Below, in pieces: positions 11,240-21,914 of a DNA stretch of 64,000 nucleotides; the stretch's first letter is position 1, and every line of letters starts with the position of its first letter. The position numbers and the translations under genes were made by a program. Source of the stretch: Sambucus nigra (Eukaryota > Streptophyta > Magnoliopsida > Dipsacales > Adoxaceae). The DNA is taken from contig OX422210.1 in the NCBI GenBank assembly GCA_949130495.1, positions 191,875,619 through 191,939,618 of the forward strand, written 5' to 3'. The notes below the pieces were generated by a model. That model made no database searches. It saw nothing but the letters and a program-made list of their open reading frames with translations, and was not told the DNA's origin.

Positions 11240-12510
11240 CTACCTTATTTTGTGCACCTCATGAACTATCTAGTGATGGAGGCCATTCCCTTCGATTCGA
11301 ATCCGCAAGAGAAGAGGAAGTTTTTCACTTGGCCATGCATGTTCTTTTATGACGATCCCTAATTATTTAAGTATTTCATGGACCAAATAATCTGGAAGTG
11401 TGTATCGAATGATGAGATCCAAAGTGTCATCCAGTTTTGTCATTCGAAAGCGAGTGGATTCCACGTTTCCATGAAGAAGAAAGCCGCAAATATTCTTCAA
11501 TGCGATCTTTATTGTGCCGCTATCTTCTAGGATGTGAACATATTTTGTCGATCTTGTGAGAGATGAAAAAAGATAGGCGCTATTAGTAAACGTGATATGA
11601 TGCCATTGACACCTATCCTTACAATTTAGATTTTCTATTGTTGGGGCATCAACTTTATGGGACCCTTTCCTCCCTCTTTTAGTTTTCTCTACATTATTGT
11701 TGCGGCAGACTATGTGTCTAAAAGGGTAGAGTCAATAGCTACACTCACGAATGACAGTAAGGTGGTGATAAAGTTCATCCATGAACATATATTTTCTCAT
11801 TTCGATGCTCCTAAGGCCATTATTAGTGATAATAGCTCGCGCTTTTGCAATAAGTCGTTAGAAAAATTAATAAGGAAGTATGGAGTTGTCCATGAGGACG
11901 AGCTAGAAAATCTAGACATGAAAACATTCTCGAAAAGAATGTTGATCCCAATCGCTGGGATTGGTCTATCAGATTGCTCGATGTGCTATGGACTTACCGG
12001 GCCGCTTACAAGAATACCCTTGGGATATCCCCATTTCTCTTTGTGCATGGCAAGCCTTGCCACTTCCCCTTCAAGTTGGAACACAAGGCATTTTGGGCAA
12101 TCAAGAGGTTGAACTTCAACCTAAATAAAGTGGGTGAAACACAAAAGCTCCAATTAAATGAGTTGGAAGAAATACACAATGATGCGTATAAGAGAATCTT
12201 AATTTCCAAAGAACAAATAAAACTTCCCCACGTTTGGAACATAAATCGCAAAGAGTTTCATTCAAGATAAAAAAAAAATGCCCCTTTACAGCTCTCGTTT
12301 ACACTTGTTTTCTGAAAATTTAATGTCAAGATGGTCCAGACCGTTTGTTGTGAAGGAGGTGTTCCCACACAATGCAATAGAGGTGGAAGATCCAAAGGAT
12401 GGGAGCACTTTCAAAGTAAATGGACAACGCCTAAAGCCATATCTAAAGGCATGTATTGGGGAAGTAAAGACAATTTTATTATCAAACCCCATGTACGGGG
12501 ATGAGTAGGT
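11240..12510 (+). pseudogene. Athila-type integrase relic
   Basis: Integrase joins cDNA ends to the chromosome. The zinc-binding region is eroded: FCHSKASGFHVSMKKKAANIL, with the later C-C pair as SCER. The core starts with GINFMGPFPPSF and VAADYVSKRVESIA (first Asp), then PKAIISDNSSRFCNK (second Asp). After YGVVHED the text skips the usual HPQT-to-Glu stretch, which suggests a deletion over the third catalytic residue. A frameshift then gives LWTYRAAYKNTLGISPF, LEHKAFWAIKRLNF and LQLNELEEI. A C-terminal piece at 12278-12508 reads SRLHLFSENLMSRWSRPFVV and FKVNGQRLKPYL. Inactive. Confidence 0.87.
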
Positions 12511-13273
12511 TTCTAAGAGAGGTCATCACACCCCCGACATATATGGGGTGAGTATCAGTTGTATATAAGAGTCGTGTAAGTGGGTTAAGTGTTTAGGAGT
12601 TGGTCGTGTGTCTTTTAGCAAGAGTGGAGTTTTTTGTGGTTTTTTAGACCAGTTGCGAGAGTACCCAATTTTTTCGTGGTGATTTTAATGATTTCCAATA
12701 AAAAATATTGAATTTAGGTTAAACCTCGGGAGACTTTTAGGAAACTCACAATCCGTGCCCCAGGGAGTGTGAAATTTGCTAGGAAAATAGAAAACGCAAA
12801 AAATCTGTTCAGAAAACCGAACCCTCGGCAAGGGGTTTTCTCTAAAAACCGAACCCTTAAAGGAAGAGGTTTGAAAAAGTCAATCCCAAATTTCGAACCG
12901 GTTCAATTTTTTAGGGAACCAACTTGGTTCCTCATGTGAACCTATTCCCTATTCTGAAGGAAAAATCTGAATTTTGCCACTTTGTTTTCTCATTTCCCTC
13001 CCAAACTTTCACCTTCCCTCCACCCAAAACTCTCCCCTTCCCTATAAGTACTAAATTCAACCTAAAAACACTCTCTCAACCTTCAAACCTTTCCATTTTC
13101 CAAAAATCCATCCATTCCCCCCAAAACCAACCTTTCATTTTCCCACCTTTTCCAACCTATAAATATCCCCCCCCCCCCCCCCCCAACACACACACCATTC
13201 ATCCCCACACCTCCAAATTCTCTCCTTTCCTATAATTCTCCCTACTTATTCCTAAGTTCCATCCTATTATTCA
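12511..13273 (+). other. Spacer between pol and the third ORF, with poly-C run and TATA-like site
   Basis: No coding signal. A (C)18 run lies at 13167-13184, directly preceded by CCTATAAATAT (13156-13166). A long C- and T-rich tract at 12960-13260 resembles a plant 5' leader. It leads to the ATG of the next ORF at 13274. Confidence 0.5.
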
Positions 13274-14485
13274 ATGGCTCCTAAACAATACTTGAAAAAA
13301 TATAAGTCCACCGAAGTTCTCGAAGGTGACGATCAAGAAACTTTTCGTTCTCCAAAAGAACGGAATTGGCGTAGCGCCCACATGTCGCACTATTCATCAA
13401 AAAGAGAATTATTTGGGACATAATCATCGAAAATTTCGTATCTTTCCTCTCACGTTCTGGGTGGAAAAATTGGTATGCTACTGACGAGGGTCCTGTATAT
13501 GAACACATAAACAAATTATTTTACTCATCTCTCATCCAAACCTTTGATGGAAATTGTGAGGAACACATAAATGGGGTGGTGATTATTTTCTCGCTAAAAA
13601 TTGTCAAATAAAAGATGCAAGATACGGGGATCAAATACTTAAAGAACTACAATTACCCTACCACCAAAAGGATATTACCCTCATCGAGATTTCTAGCCGA
13701 TGGGCTTCAGACACTCCTTGGAATAGTGATACTTTCCCATACAGGCGTCTCTCGTCTTGCACTCGGTTGGAGAACTTCATCACTTGTGTAACCATCCTCT
13801 GGAAGAAGATTCATTCCGCAATCCATCGGTGGCACGAAATCTTTCTCCATTTTTTTTAGACACGGAGTCCAAGATAAGCCTAGAACATGTATACTTCGAT
13901 AAAATCACAAGTGTAGCTTATTGCCCCACGAGTACAAATAATCTTCCTTATGGCCGCATCATCACATCTCTATGACTTGAAGCAGGGGTTATTTCATGGG
14001 GCGACAAAGCTCGAGTGCCCAAGCCTATAAATGCCACCTTGGTGGATAGAAGCATAAGAGAAACCCACAGCCCAACCCCTTCTCCCAAACCAATTTTTGA
14101 AGACATTGATATGGGAGAGGGAGGAGAAGAAAAGGAGGACACCGAATAAGAAAAAGAAGAGGAGGAAGGGGATATGACCATGAGTACCAAGAGGATGATG
14201 ATTCAAGGAACTCGAATTTCGAGGGATACTTCGACGAGCGTGAATATGAAATAGCGGTAATAAATAGCCATATGGACGAAATTGAGTGTTTTCTTGACAG
14301 ATTCCTCGAAGAATACTGCCAAGATAGGGTTAACTTTCAAGTCGATTACTTTCGCAATACCATCATGATAATGCAGCTATAAGATAATATTTATCGCCTT
14401 TGGTTGGTCCCGAGGGCTGACTTGCCTTCATACTTTATGGATCCAAACGCTCGTGATCCAAATCCCCCTAGCCCCTCCCATTGAG
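13274..14485 (+). pseudogene. ORF downstream of pol in envelope position (plant transposon protein, PF20167-like)
   Basis: Athila-group elements often carry an extra ORF between integrase and the 3' end, sometimes called envelope-like, and many plant copies hold the 'putative plant transposon protein' domain. Here an ATG at 13274 opens a lysine-rich start (MAPKQYLKKYK). Frame changes then give IIWDIIIENFVSFLSRSGWK, GPVYEHINKLFYSSL, ISSRWASDTPWNSD and TRLENFITCVTILWKKIHS. The RGW-to-FY pattern is what suggested the family. An acidic GEEEKEE-like stretch near 14110-14170 follows. I see no clear signal peptide or membrane anchor. Several stops; role unproven. Confidence 0.5.
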
Positions 14486-14706
14486 TATCTATTGGGCATG
14501 CACCTTATTATGTAGTTTCTTAATTTTCAATTGCTATATCTTTTTAGAAACTATGTACTATCTTCTCTCGTTATAAATAAAAGTTATTTTGTATCATGTA
14601 GTGTATTTATTGCATTTTAAATATTGTTTATTTTATATTTCGCACCCATTTCTTTTTCTCCTTGGATTTTAGTCATTTACATTGAGGAAAATGCAAGGTC
14701 TAAGTT

Positions 14707-14715
14707 AGGGGGGAG
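14707..14715 (+). other. Polypurine-tract-like AGGGGGGAG after the third ORF
   Basis: It lies in the context GCAAGGTCTAAGTTAGG, a phrase common at the 3' side of Athila-type elements. It resembles a second tract at 21037-21046, so one of the two may be internal rather than the true plus-strand primer. Confidence 0.5.
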
Positions 14716-15697
14716 TGCATCTATTAAAAACTTCGCAATTTTAAAATGCCCAAAAAAAATGAAAATTTTTATTTAAAAAAATAGAGAATTTTCAAAAAGT
14801 CAAAAATATTTAGTATTTCAAATTTAAAAAAAAAATGGAATTTGAAATACTTTAAAATGTCACTAAATTTTTATTTCAAATCTCAATTTGTAAAAATTCC
14901 ATGCACTAAGCCGAAATTGATCAAAAATGAAAATTGAATGAAAATTAAAGAATTATACGAATAAATGTGGAGATTTTAACCCAGTGATATTTTTTAGGCA
15001 TTCTTCATTCCGAGTAATTAAATCAATATAAGTTAAAAATAACTCAAATTTTCCTTCAGTGGTAAAATCATCATAGATATATAATTCATTATTTTAATCG
15101 GTTACAAAAAATGAGCGGATTTTTTTTTTTGAAAACACACCTAAAAATGTATTAAAAGTAAAAATAAATCTCGAGATCCATATGGTAATTTGATTAGTAA
15201 TTTGGACACATGAAGCTTTGCTATCGTTTGTTAACCTGAAACATAAGCCATAAAAGTTCCGAAAAATAACCAATTTTGAAAGCCAAATCGAGCCAAAAGT
15301 CAATCTCTTTAATTTGTTAAACAGAAAAACCCGAATTGGCCCGGAGTTGTGAAAATTGAGAAATTCAAAATTTTAAGTCCATCCGACATAGGAAAAAAGG
15401 GTCAGCAAAATAGAAAAATGCTAAAAAAAATGAAAAAATGAAGAAAAAAAAAAGAGAAAGGAGAAAAAGGAGAAAAATAAAAAATAGGAAAAGGAGAAAA
15501 TGCCCAAAAAAATACCAACGGACATTCACAAGAAAATTTTCTATCTCCGAAAAATTCCATTAGTAGCCAAAATACATTAACCTGAAAAATTCCTAACAAA
15601 GTTCGAATAATGAAGTTAATCACTGCGCGCTAAAAACTCAAAAATAAGATAAAGACACCAAACGATGAGAATAAAGAATGTTAATTTACCATTTTCC
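14716..15697 (+). other. AT-rich 3' non-coding region of the Athila-type element
   Basis: No gene. A-rich stretches such as those around 14750-14850 and 15420-15500 dominate. The region ends where the minus-strand F1 element begins at 15698, and probably continues at 20484 on the far side of that insertion. Confidence 0.45.
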
Positions 15698-16755
15698 TGT
15701 AAAACCTATGAATGCGGTGTGTGATAATTGATTAAATTCGCAAATTTCAAATTTAGCACACTTATTTGATTATAGTCTATTTTTTAAACCAAATCAATTC
15801 AGTCCCTAAACATGCAACTGCGTGTGTGCGTGTGTTAACCCATAAATAAATAAACCATGCGACACAAATTTCAGGGAAAATACTCGAGGGGAAAAACATT
15901 TTATTCTCACTATAATTTGTAAAGAACGGTTTACACGAATTACAATGAAAACGAGAGTGACATATGAAATACCCTCAGGTGTAGGTTCCGATGTCGTCGG
16001 CTGGAATCTCCCGCAAGAACTCCAAATGGGCAGCAGTGGAAAAGAAATGGCTTCTCCACAAGAGTGAACTTCATAAGGACTCCCTCCACAATAGCACGTA
16101 GCTCTCTGATTGTAGAATTCTCCCCACAAAGGTAAAAAAAAGCAAAGTGTGTTCTTGAACACCAAAACAATTCACCAAAGCATATGGTACTTTTGTGAAT
16201 TGAAAACAAAAAGGGATTAAACCCTAAAAGAAGAAGTCAAAAGGATACTGTAGTTTCGCAGTTTTCTGTCTTTCAAAACGCTAGGACTTCTTTATGAAAA
16301 CGAAATCATTTAATGAGTATTTATAGAAAATCGCGTCGCCTCAGTCGCTCAAACGAAATAGATATCTCATCGAACGACATACACGTGTAGTTCGAACGAC
16401 ATCGCGCAACATGCACATGTCGCTCGAACGAGATGACATCTCATTTGAACGACCTGGTGTCAAAACCGAGGTACGCTACAGGACTTAGAAAAAATTACTC
16501 ATTCTCAAATTTTGACAAAAAATTCCGCTCCAACACTTAGAAAATATTTTGTAAAAACATCCCAAAAGCTCTAAGTGAAAAGTTAAGGAATTCAAAACAA
16601 AAACTTACTAAAGTAAACTTTGCGGAGTCTTTTTTATGAAGAACTTGATTAATTCGGATTCGTCTTGATGTAGAATGCTCTTGAACGTCTTTGACGGTTG
16701 TAATGGTATATGACATAATTAATTGTTAACGGACTTATAAAAATATGTTCTTACA
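15698..16755 (-). repeat. F1 3' LTR
   Basis: Runs parallel to 19398-20483 over its full length: matching ends, matching AATAAAATG-type polyadenylation region near 15897-15905, a TATA box and the TTCGAACGAC cluster at 16330-16470. The many substitutions between the two LTRs mean the insertion is not recent. Confidence 0.88.
16316..16326 (-). promoter_or_regulatory. TATA box in F1 3' LTR
   Basis: On the minus strand this reads TCTATAAATAC. It lies upstream of the polyadenylation-like motif, as expected for a U3 to R junction. The same box is present in the other F1 LTRs. Confidence 0.55.
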
Positions 16756-18311
16756 AATCTCCCCCTATGTCTATCCCGGTACATACATAAAAATATCTGA
16801 AATATTAAATACCAAATTAGCTATACAAATCTACCCTCCCATGAATAAATTTGCAAGATCTCAAACTGTTTTTCAAAAAGTCTTCATCAAATCTCAAAGC
16901 TTTTCTTATGAGGGTGTGCAACATAATGATCTTCAATCTTTGTACCTACACACATGAGATAAATCAAAAACCTTCGTGACACATCGAGTTTGATATGATA
17001 TAAGAATAAAGCATTAATAAATCAAATCTCCCCCATAATGTAAAAACTCCCCCATAACATGATAATTCTTTCTCGCCATTTTTATGATGTCCCCAAATAG
17101 ACAGATAAGAATAAACAATCAAAGCACGAACTCTCACGATACAAATGCATAGTAAACCTGAATCAAACTATGTGCATGCAAAGGAGTATCTCAAAGAAAA
17201 TATCCACAAACTACTTTTGATTTTTTAAATTTTTCATACAAATATAAGATTCCAAAAATCATACCATGGATTTATACAAAAACAACCAAGTCATGGAAAC
17301 GGAATGAATGGGTGTGAACACATTCAATAGGCAACTAAACTCAATCAATTATATGTCCATGATGAATGCGTGTACTCCTAACGAATGAACATCAAAAGTA
17401 TCCTTAGGTGTAAAAATTATTGAATTTAGATGACATCGTCTTATGTAAATCAAAAAATCAAAGTCAAAGTGATTTCCACACCAATAACGTCCAAAACTAT
17501 ATAACGCTTTTTGAAGACTTTCAAGGACGTGCAAACCCGTTTTAATTCTCCATCCAAACTCCCTCATACATATTTTCTTTTAGAGGTGTATAAACTAAAT
17601 TCTCAAACTTTAGAGAATTGGTGCAAAAACCTAATTGGCATGAATTTCCTTTTTATTACCTTTAAATTTTTTCGGGCCCTTTTAAACCTCTTTGGACCCC
17701 GAATAATAAAATTCCTCAATTTTCTAGGTCCAATTTAAATGGTGGATTAGTATTCGCAAAGGCCAAATGAACCTTTCGCAGCCTTTCCCCGTTTTTAAAT
17801 AAAGCACACAAACTCACAAACGGCTCTTACATGAACAACTTTCTTATCAAGTTTTATCGCACTTATTTCATTTTAAGGACAGGATTGAAGTGAAAACACC
17901 CAACCAACATGTGATAAGACAATCACAATAATCAAACAAATCAGTGCATGTGTCCAATAAAGGAAATCATGAGTCAAACAAGTAGGAATTAACACTTAAT
18001 TACATCTTAATGACTTCACACATTATAAAGCACATGGATGAATTGACCTATTACCTCAAAACACTATCAAATAGTCACATTAAAAATGGAATGATGTTGT
18101 GACTCGGACATCCTAAGTGTTTATCCATAAAATGGTGCAAACAAAATACAAAAATCATTTTGGATTTTCAAAACATGTATCAAAATAAAATCTTTTTGTA
18201 TTTTTCAAAAAATTTCAAAAACAAAAATATAATACAAAAAGTACATGTCATTACACTAGCAAATATGTATCATGAAACCACAACTAGTGTATGACAAACA
18301 TGCAAACACAA
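16756..18311 (-). other. F1 non-coding internal region with polypurine tract
   Basis: On the minus strand the sequence runs from the gag stop to the 3' LTR. It ends in ATAGGGGGAGATT, which serves as the polypurine tract. Its last kilobase matches 1-998 and 32800-33703. No other protein is seen. The short open frames do not agree with those of the sister copies, so they are not genes. Confidence 0.7.
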
Positions 18312-19190
18312 TCATCTATACGATATAGCAAGATAGGAATCATGTGTAAGCAAACGGGAATCAACTTGTCTAAAATCTAGTGCCTCTAAAATTGATTTCC
18401 TAACCCAAATAGATGTGAAACGTCGTGTGGGGGATTTAGGAACCAAGGGAACACTATACATAAACTTCCTAGGACTTTTTACAAGATCAAAACAAAAACG
18501 CCTAAGGTGACCTTTCCTACCACAATGTGAACATGTGTAAACGGGAGGAATGTTACCTAAAGTGTGATCTTTTATAATGTCCATGGGATTAATTGACTCT
18601 CTAAAACAAATAATGGTTTTGGCTTTAGCACTAGAAGCATGAAAACAGGATGAGCCATTACCATCACTATCAAACCTACTCGAATCGTTTAAATCATTTT
18701 TCAACTTCAAAATATTTGATTCAAGCAACAAATTAGACTCTTCAAATCGGAGGGACTCCTTCTTCAAATTATCAATCAAACCTAGAAGGTTATCTCGCTC
18801 TCCCTCAATTAAAGCAAACTTTTTTCCTAAGAGTCTCTTCATGTGCCACAAACTCATTGATTAAATATTTCTATCCTCTTTGGCACAAACACAAACCATA
18901 GAATTTTTAAGGTCCTCTAATTCTTTTACTAAAAATAGGACCCTATCATCACTCTCCTTCTTAGACAATTTTAAACTAACAAAGTCATGGTCCAAGGAAA
19001 CAAGTTTCTCATGATACAAATCTCTTTGATTTTGAACTGTTTGCAAAAGATCCATCGTGGATTTAAAACGAGAATTTTCCTTTTCCAAAAAGTCAATTAT
19101 TTTAGCAAACGTCAAATTCAAATGATTTATATTATCAAAACTCTTACTCGTGTCATCAAATGGGGGCATCCGATTAGATAAGTACTCCAT
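18312..19190 (-). pseudogene. F1 gag-like protein: coiled coil plus CCHC zinc knuckle, one stop
   Basis: Starts at the ATG at 19190, about 190 bases after the primer site. The first 109 codons are rich in heptad-like K, E and L (coiled coil). A TAA at 18861-18863 interrupts, and the frame resumes unchanged at the ATG at 18857 for 181 codons. A second coiled coil is followed by YTCSHCGRKGHLRRFC, a perfect CX2CX4HX4C knuckle near residue 90 of that part. After it comes SIWVRKS, which also occurs in the plus-strand copies. Gag-type RNA-binding role is inferred from the knuckle and position. It is the best preserved of the three gag copies here. No protease or RT follows. Confidence 0.8.
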
Positions 19191-19270
19191 CGGAAAAATT
19201 GCGATTTTTTACAAAACTGATTTTTCAAAAAAAATCAATATCACACAATTTTGCGAAAAATATGAATACG

Positions 19271-19305
19271 CGATAAATTAGCGCAACCTGATTTGATACC
19301 TATTT
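19271..19305 (-). repeat. Duplicated primer-site region
   Basis: Minus-strand text AGGTATCAAATCAGGTTGCG followed by CTAATTTATCGCG copies the true primer site region at about 19361-19394 (TGGTATCAGAGCGGGTTACG, then CTAATTTATCGCG). The two lie about 90 bases apart, so this is a tandem duplication of the segment after the LTR, later mutated. Confidence 0.7.
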
Positions 19306-19382
19306 GACGACGTGAGAAGTCAAATTTTATAAAAAAAAAAATCCTCGAAAAATAAGTATCACGCGATAAATTAGCGTAACCC

Positions 19383-19394
19383 GCTCTGATACCA
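19383..19394 (-). other. Primer binding site of the minus-strand F1 element
   Basis: TGGTATCAGAGC on the minus strand, complementary to the 3' end of initiator tRNA-Met. It is separated from the LTR end by three bases, the usual plant arrangement. Confidence 0.88.
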
Positions 19395-19397
19395 ATT

Positions 19398-19518
19398 TGT
19401 AAAAACTATGAATGCAGTGTGTGATAATTGATTAAATTTGTAAATTTTAAATTTGGCACACTAATTTAATTTTAATATATTTTTAAACGAGATCAATTCA
19501 GCCCTTAAACATGAAACT

Positions 19519-19561
<43 letters not shown>

Positions 19562-20483
19562 AACCCATTAATAAATAAAGCATGCGACACAAATTTTAGG
19601 AAAAATACCCTAGGGGACAAAACCTTTTATTTTCACTATAATTTGTAAAGAACGGTTTACACGGATTACAATGAAAACAAGAGTGACATACGAAATACCA
19701 TCTGGTGTCGGTTCCGTTGTCGTCGGCTGGAATATCCCGCAAGAACTCCAGATGGGCAGCAATGGAAAAGAAACGGCTTCTCCACAAGAGTGAACTTCAT
19801 AAGGACTCCCTCCACCATAGCACGTAGATCTTCGATTGTAGAGTTCTCCCCACAAAGGTAAACAAAAGAAAAGTGTGTTATTGAACACCAAAATAATTCA
19901 CCAAAGCATATGGGATTTTTGTGAATTGAAAACAAAAAGGGATTAAACCCTAAAAGAAGAAGTCAAAAGGATTCTGCAGTTTCGCAGCTTTCTGTCTTTC
20001 AAAATGCTGGAACTTCTTAATGAAAACAAAACCATTTAATGAGTATTTATAAAAAAATCACGCTGCCTCAGTCGCTCAAACGAAATAGCTATCTCGCGCA
20101 AATGACGTACACGGGTCGTTCGAATGACATCGTGCGACATGCACATGTCGCTCGAACGAGATGACATCTCGTTTGAACGACTTGGCATCAAAACTGAGGT
20201 ATGCTACAGGAATTAGAAAAAATTCCACATTCTCAAATTTTGACGAAAAAGTCTGCTCCAACACTTAGAAAATATTTTGTAAAAATAACCCAAAAGCTCT
20301 AAGTGGAAAGTTAAGGTATTTAAAATAAAACCTTACCAAAGTAAACTTTGCGGAGTCCTTTTGATGAAGAACTTCATTAATTCGGATCCGTCTTGATGTA
20401 GATTTCTCTTGAACTTCTTTGACGGTTGTAACGGTATACGACATAATTAATTGTTAATGGACTTATAAAAATATGTCATTACA
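19398..20483 (-). repeat. F1 5' LTR with expanded GT microsatellite
   Basis: TGTAA to TTACA ends. It matches 15698-16755 throughout but contains a (GT)20 tract at 19521-19560 where the partner LTR has only a short mixed GT run (15820-15834). TATA box near 20043-20054 (minus strand TTTTTATAAATA). Confidence 0.88.
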
Positions 20484-21036
20484 TGACTGTAAAATATTCA
20501 TGAGATCCATTCACCATAAAATTTGTGTCTTTCAATTTGTGTACGTGAACTCGTGTCCATTACATTTATTCTTAATTTCATACACATCGAGAGAAAAAAC
20601 AAGTATCCGGGTGATTCATTTGTGAGTGAATCCCTTGAAAAATTGAACCGAAGAGAATTGTCAAAAAGTAATGTAATGATTAATTGGTAAGAGTTAATGG
20701 TTAATTTGTGGCTTTGCACACACATACACACACTATAAATTGAGATTTAATAAATAAAAATTTTTTGATTATTTTTATTGAATTTAAATTAGTTTTTATT
20801 ATTATTTTGATTCATGCCATGTGGTGCAAAATGAATTTTGTGGGTAAATTCACTCCAAACCCTTTTGAGACACCACTCATCCTACTAGGGTAATCTAAGG
20901 ATTTAACAGCTTGTTACATACGCTAAATGTAATCTCATGCTCGTAAAAATGGTATTATATTCCATAGTTGATAAGTTTTATTCACAGACCCTATTTCTGA
21001 TTCATTTACATTGCTTGGGATTAGAAACGTTCTAAG
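20484..21036 (+). other. Probable 3' non-coding part of the Athila-type element
   Basis: No gene seen. It lies between the F1 insertion and a polypurine tract, and is probably the continuation of 14716-15697. Confidence 0.35.
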
Positions 21037-21046
21037 TTAGGAGGGG
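21037..21046 (+). other. Polypurine tract before an LTR
   Basis: TTAGGAGGGG in the context TTGCTTGGGATTAGAAACG TTCTAAG, the phrase that commonly precedes the 3' LTR in the Athila/Tat group. The LTR starts two bases later with TGATTC. Confidence 0.6.
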
Positions 21047-21047
21047 T

Positions 21048-21905
21048 TGATTCGGCATGAATATTCCATATTTATCTCTCTAATTTCGATATTTTTATGA
21101 TCCCCAACATCACATTCATCCCCAATTATCATATTTATTTCTACTAACCCTTTTGGCAAGTATTTCATGTTTTGTATATTTTTCATTTGTTTTACAGGTT
21201 AATCATGCAACTGGACAGAAGAGTATAGCCAAAATAATGAAAACTATGCAAGAAAGCTAAGTCAATGGAAAAATGGTAAATTTCCATCCAGAACATGAAA
21301 GCTAAAGATCTAGAGCTTACAAGAACACAGGAAGAAATGGCACCTCAATTCGAATTACGGTGAAGAAGTTATGGCAATTTGAAATTGAAGAAAAGTTCTA
21401 GTGGTAAAACTGCAAATGAAGGAAAGATGCAAGTTAAAGTGCAATTAGCAAACCCAGAGACCGAAGTGGTTCAATTTCTGGAGTCAAGCGATTTGCATGG
21501 CCTTGAGGGTTCGGTCCCCAGGGTTCGATTTGGTATGAGGGTTTAGTTTCCAGCGGGATTATTTTACCCTTTCCTAAATTTTAGCTAGAGTTATTGGGGT
21601 CAATGTTTACCATTTTGGCCCTTTTTGGCACTTGTATAAGTCATTTAAGAGTCTTAATATTCATACATTACAATTTTTATGTAAGGAAATAATCACTATT
21701 CATTGGAGAACAAAGGATTGATCTTTGCACATCAAATTAATTGAAGTCTTGGAATTTTCGAATATTATTCATTAGTGTGAAATTTTATTCTTGCAACTTT
21801 GTTTCTTCATCATTGGTATAAATTTCTCAGTTCTTCTTTCTTGTTACTTAATTATGAATACTTGTATTATGAATATGATTAGTGTAGAATTCAATTCCAT
21901 GTCTA
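21048..21905 (+). repeat. Left part of the Athila-type 3' LTR
   Basis: Starts with TG right after the tract. It contains the phrase GAAGAAATGGCACCTCAATT and then ACGGTGAAGAAGTTATGGC, typical of LTRs in this group; a close variant occurs at 1325-1370. The right end is cut at about 21905, where Tekay integrase sequence begins, so only the left part survives. Confidence 0.55.
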
Positions 21906-21914
21906 TCTAAGCTA

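Larger units (their letters stand above)
15698..20483 (-). mobile_element. Complete F1 gag-only LTR retroelement (TR-GAG type)
   Basis: A 4.8-kb element read on the minus strand: 5' LTR 19398-20483, primer site 19383-19394, gag 18312-19190, polypurine tract 16756-16766, 3' LTR 15698-16755. The LTRs start TGTAA and end TTACA. There is no protease, RT, RNase H or integrase. The interior is 2.6 kb, so the element must be moved by enzymes from another element. The 5 bases outside each end (TTTCC and TGACT) do not match, so no target duplication is visible. It sits in the 3' part of the Athila-type element. Confidence 0.85.

Noticed and set aside
15806..16209. Two overlapping open frames of about 90 to 120 codons on the minus strand, with near copies at 19610-19935
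   Set aside because: They lie in the R/U5 part of the F1 LTRs. Their repetition follows from the LTR pair, and no family is recognised.
15693..20488. Target-site duplication for the complete F1 copy
   Set aside because: Flanks TTTCC and TGACT do not match, so I do not claim one, although the LTR ends are clear.
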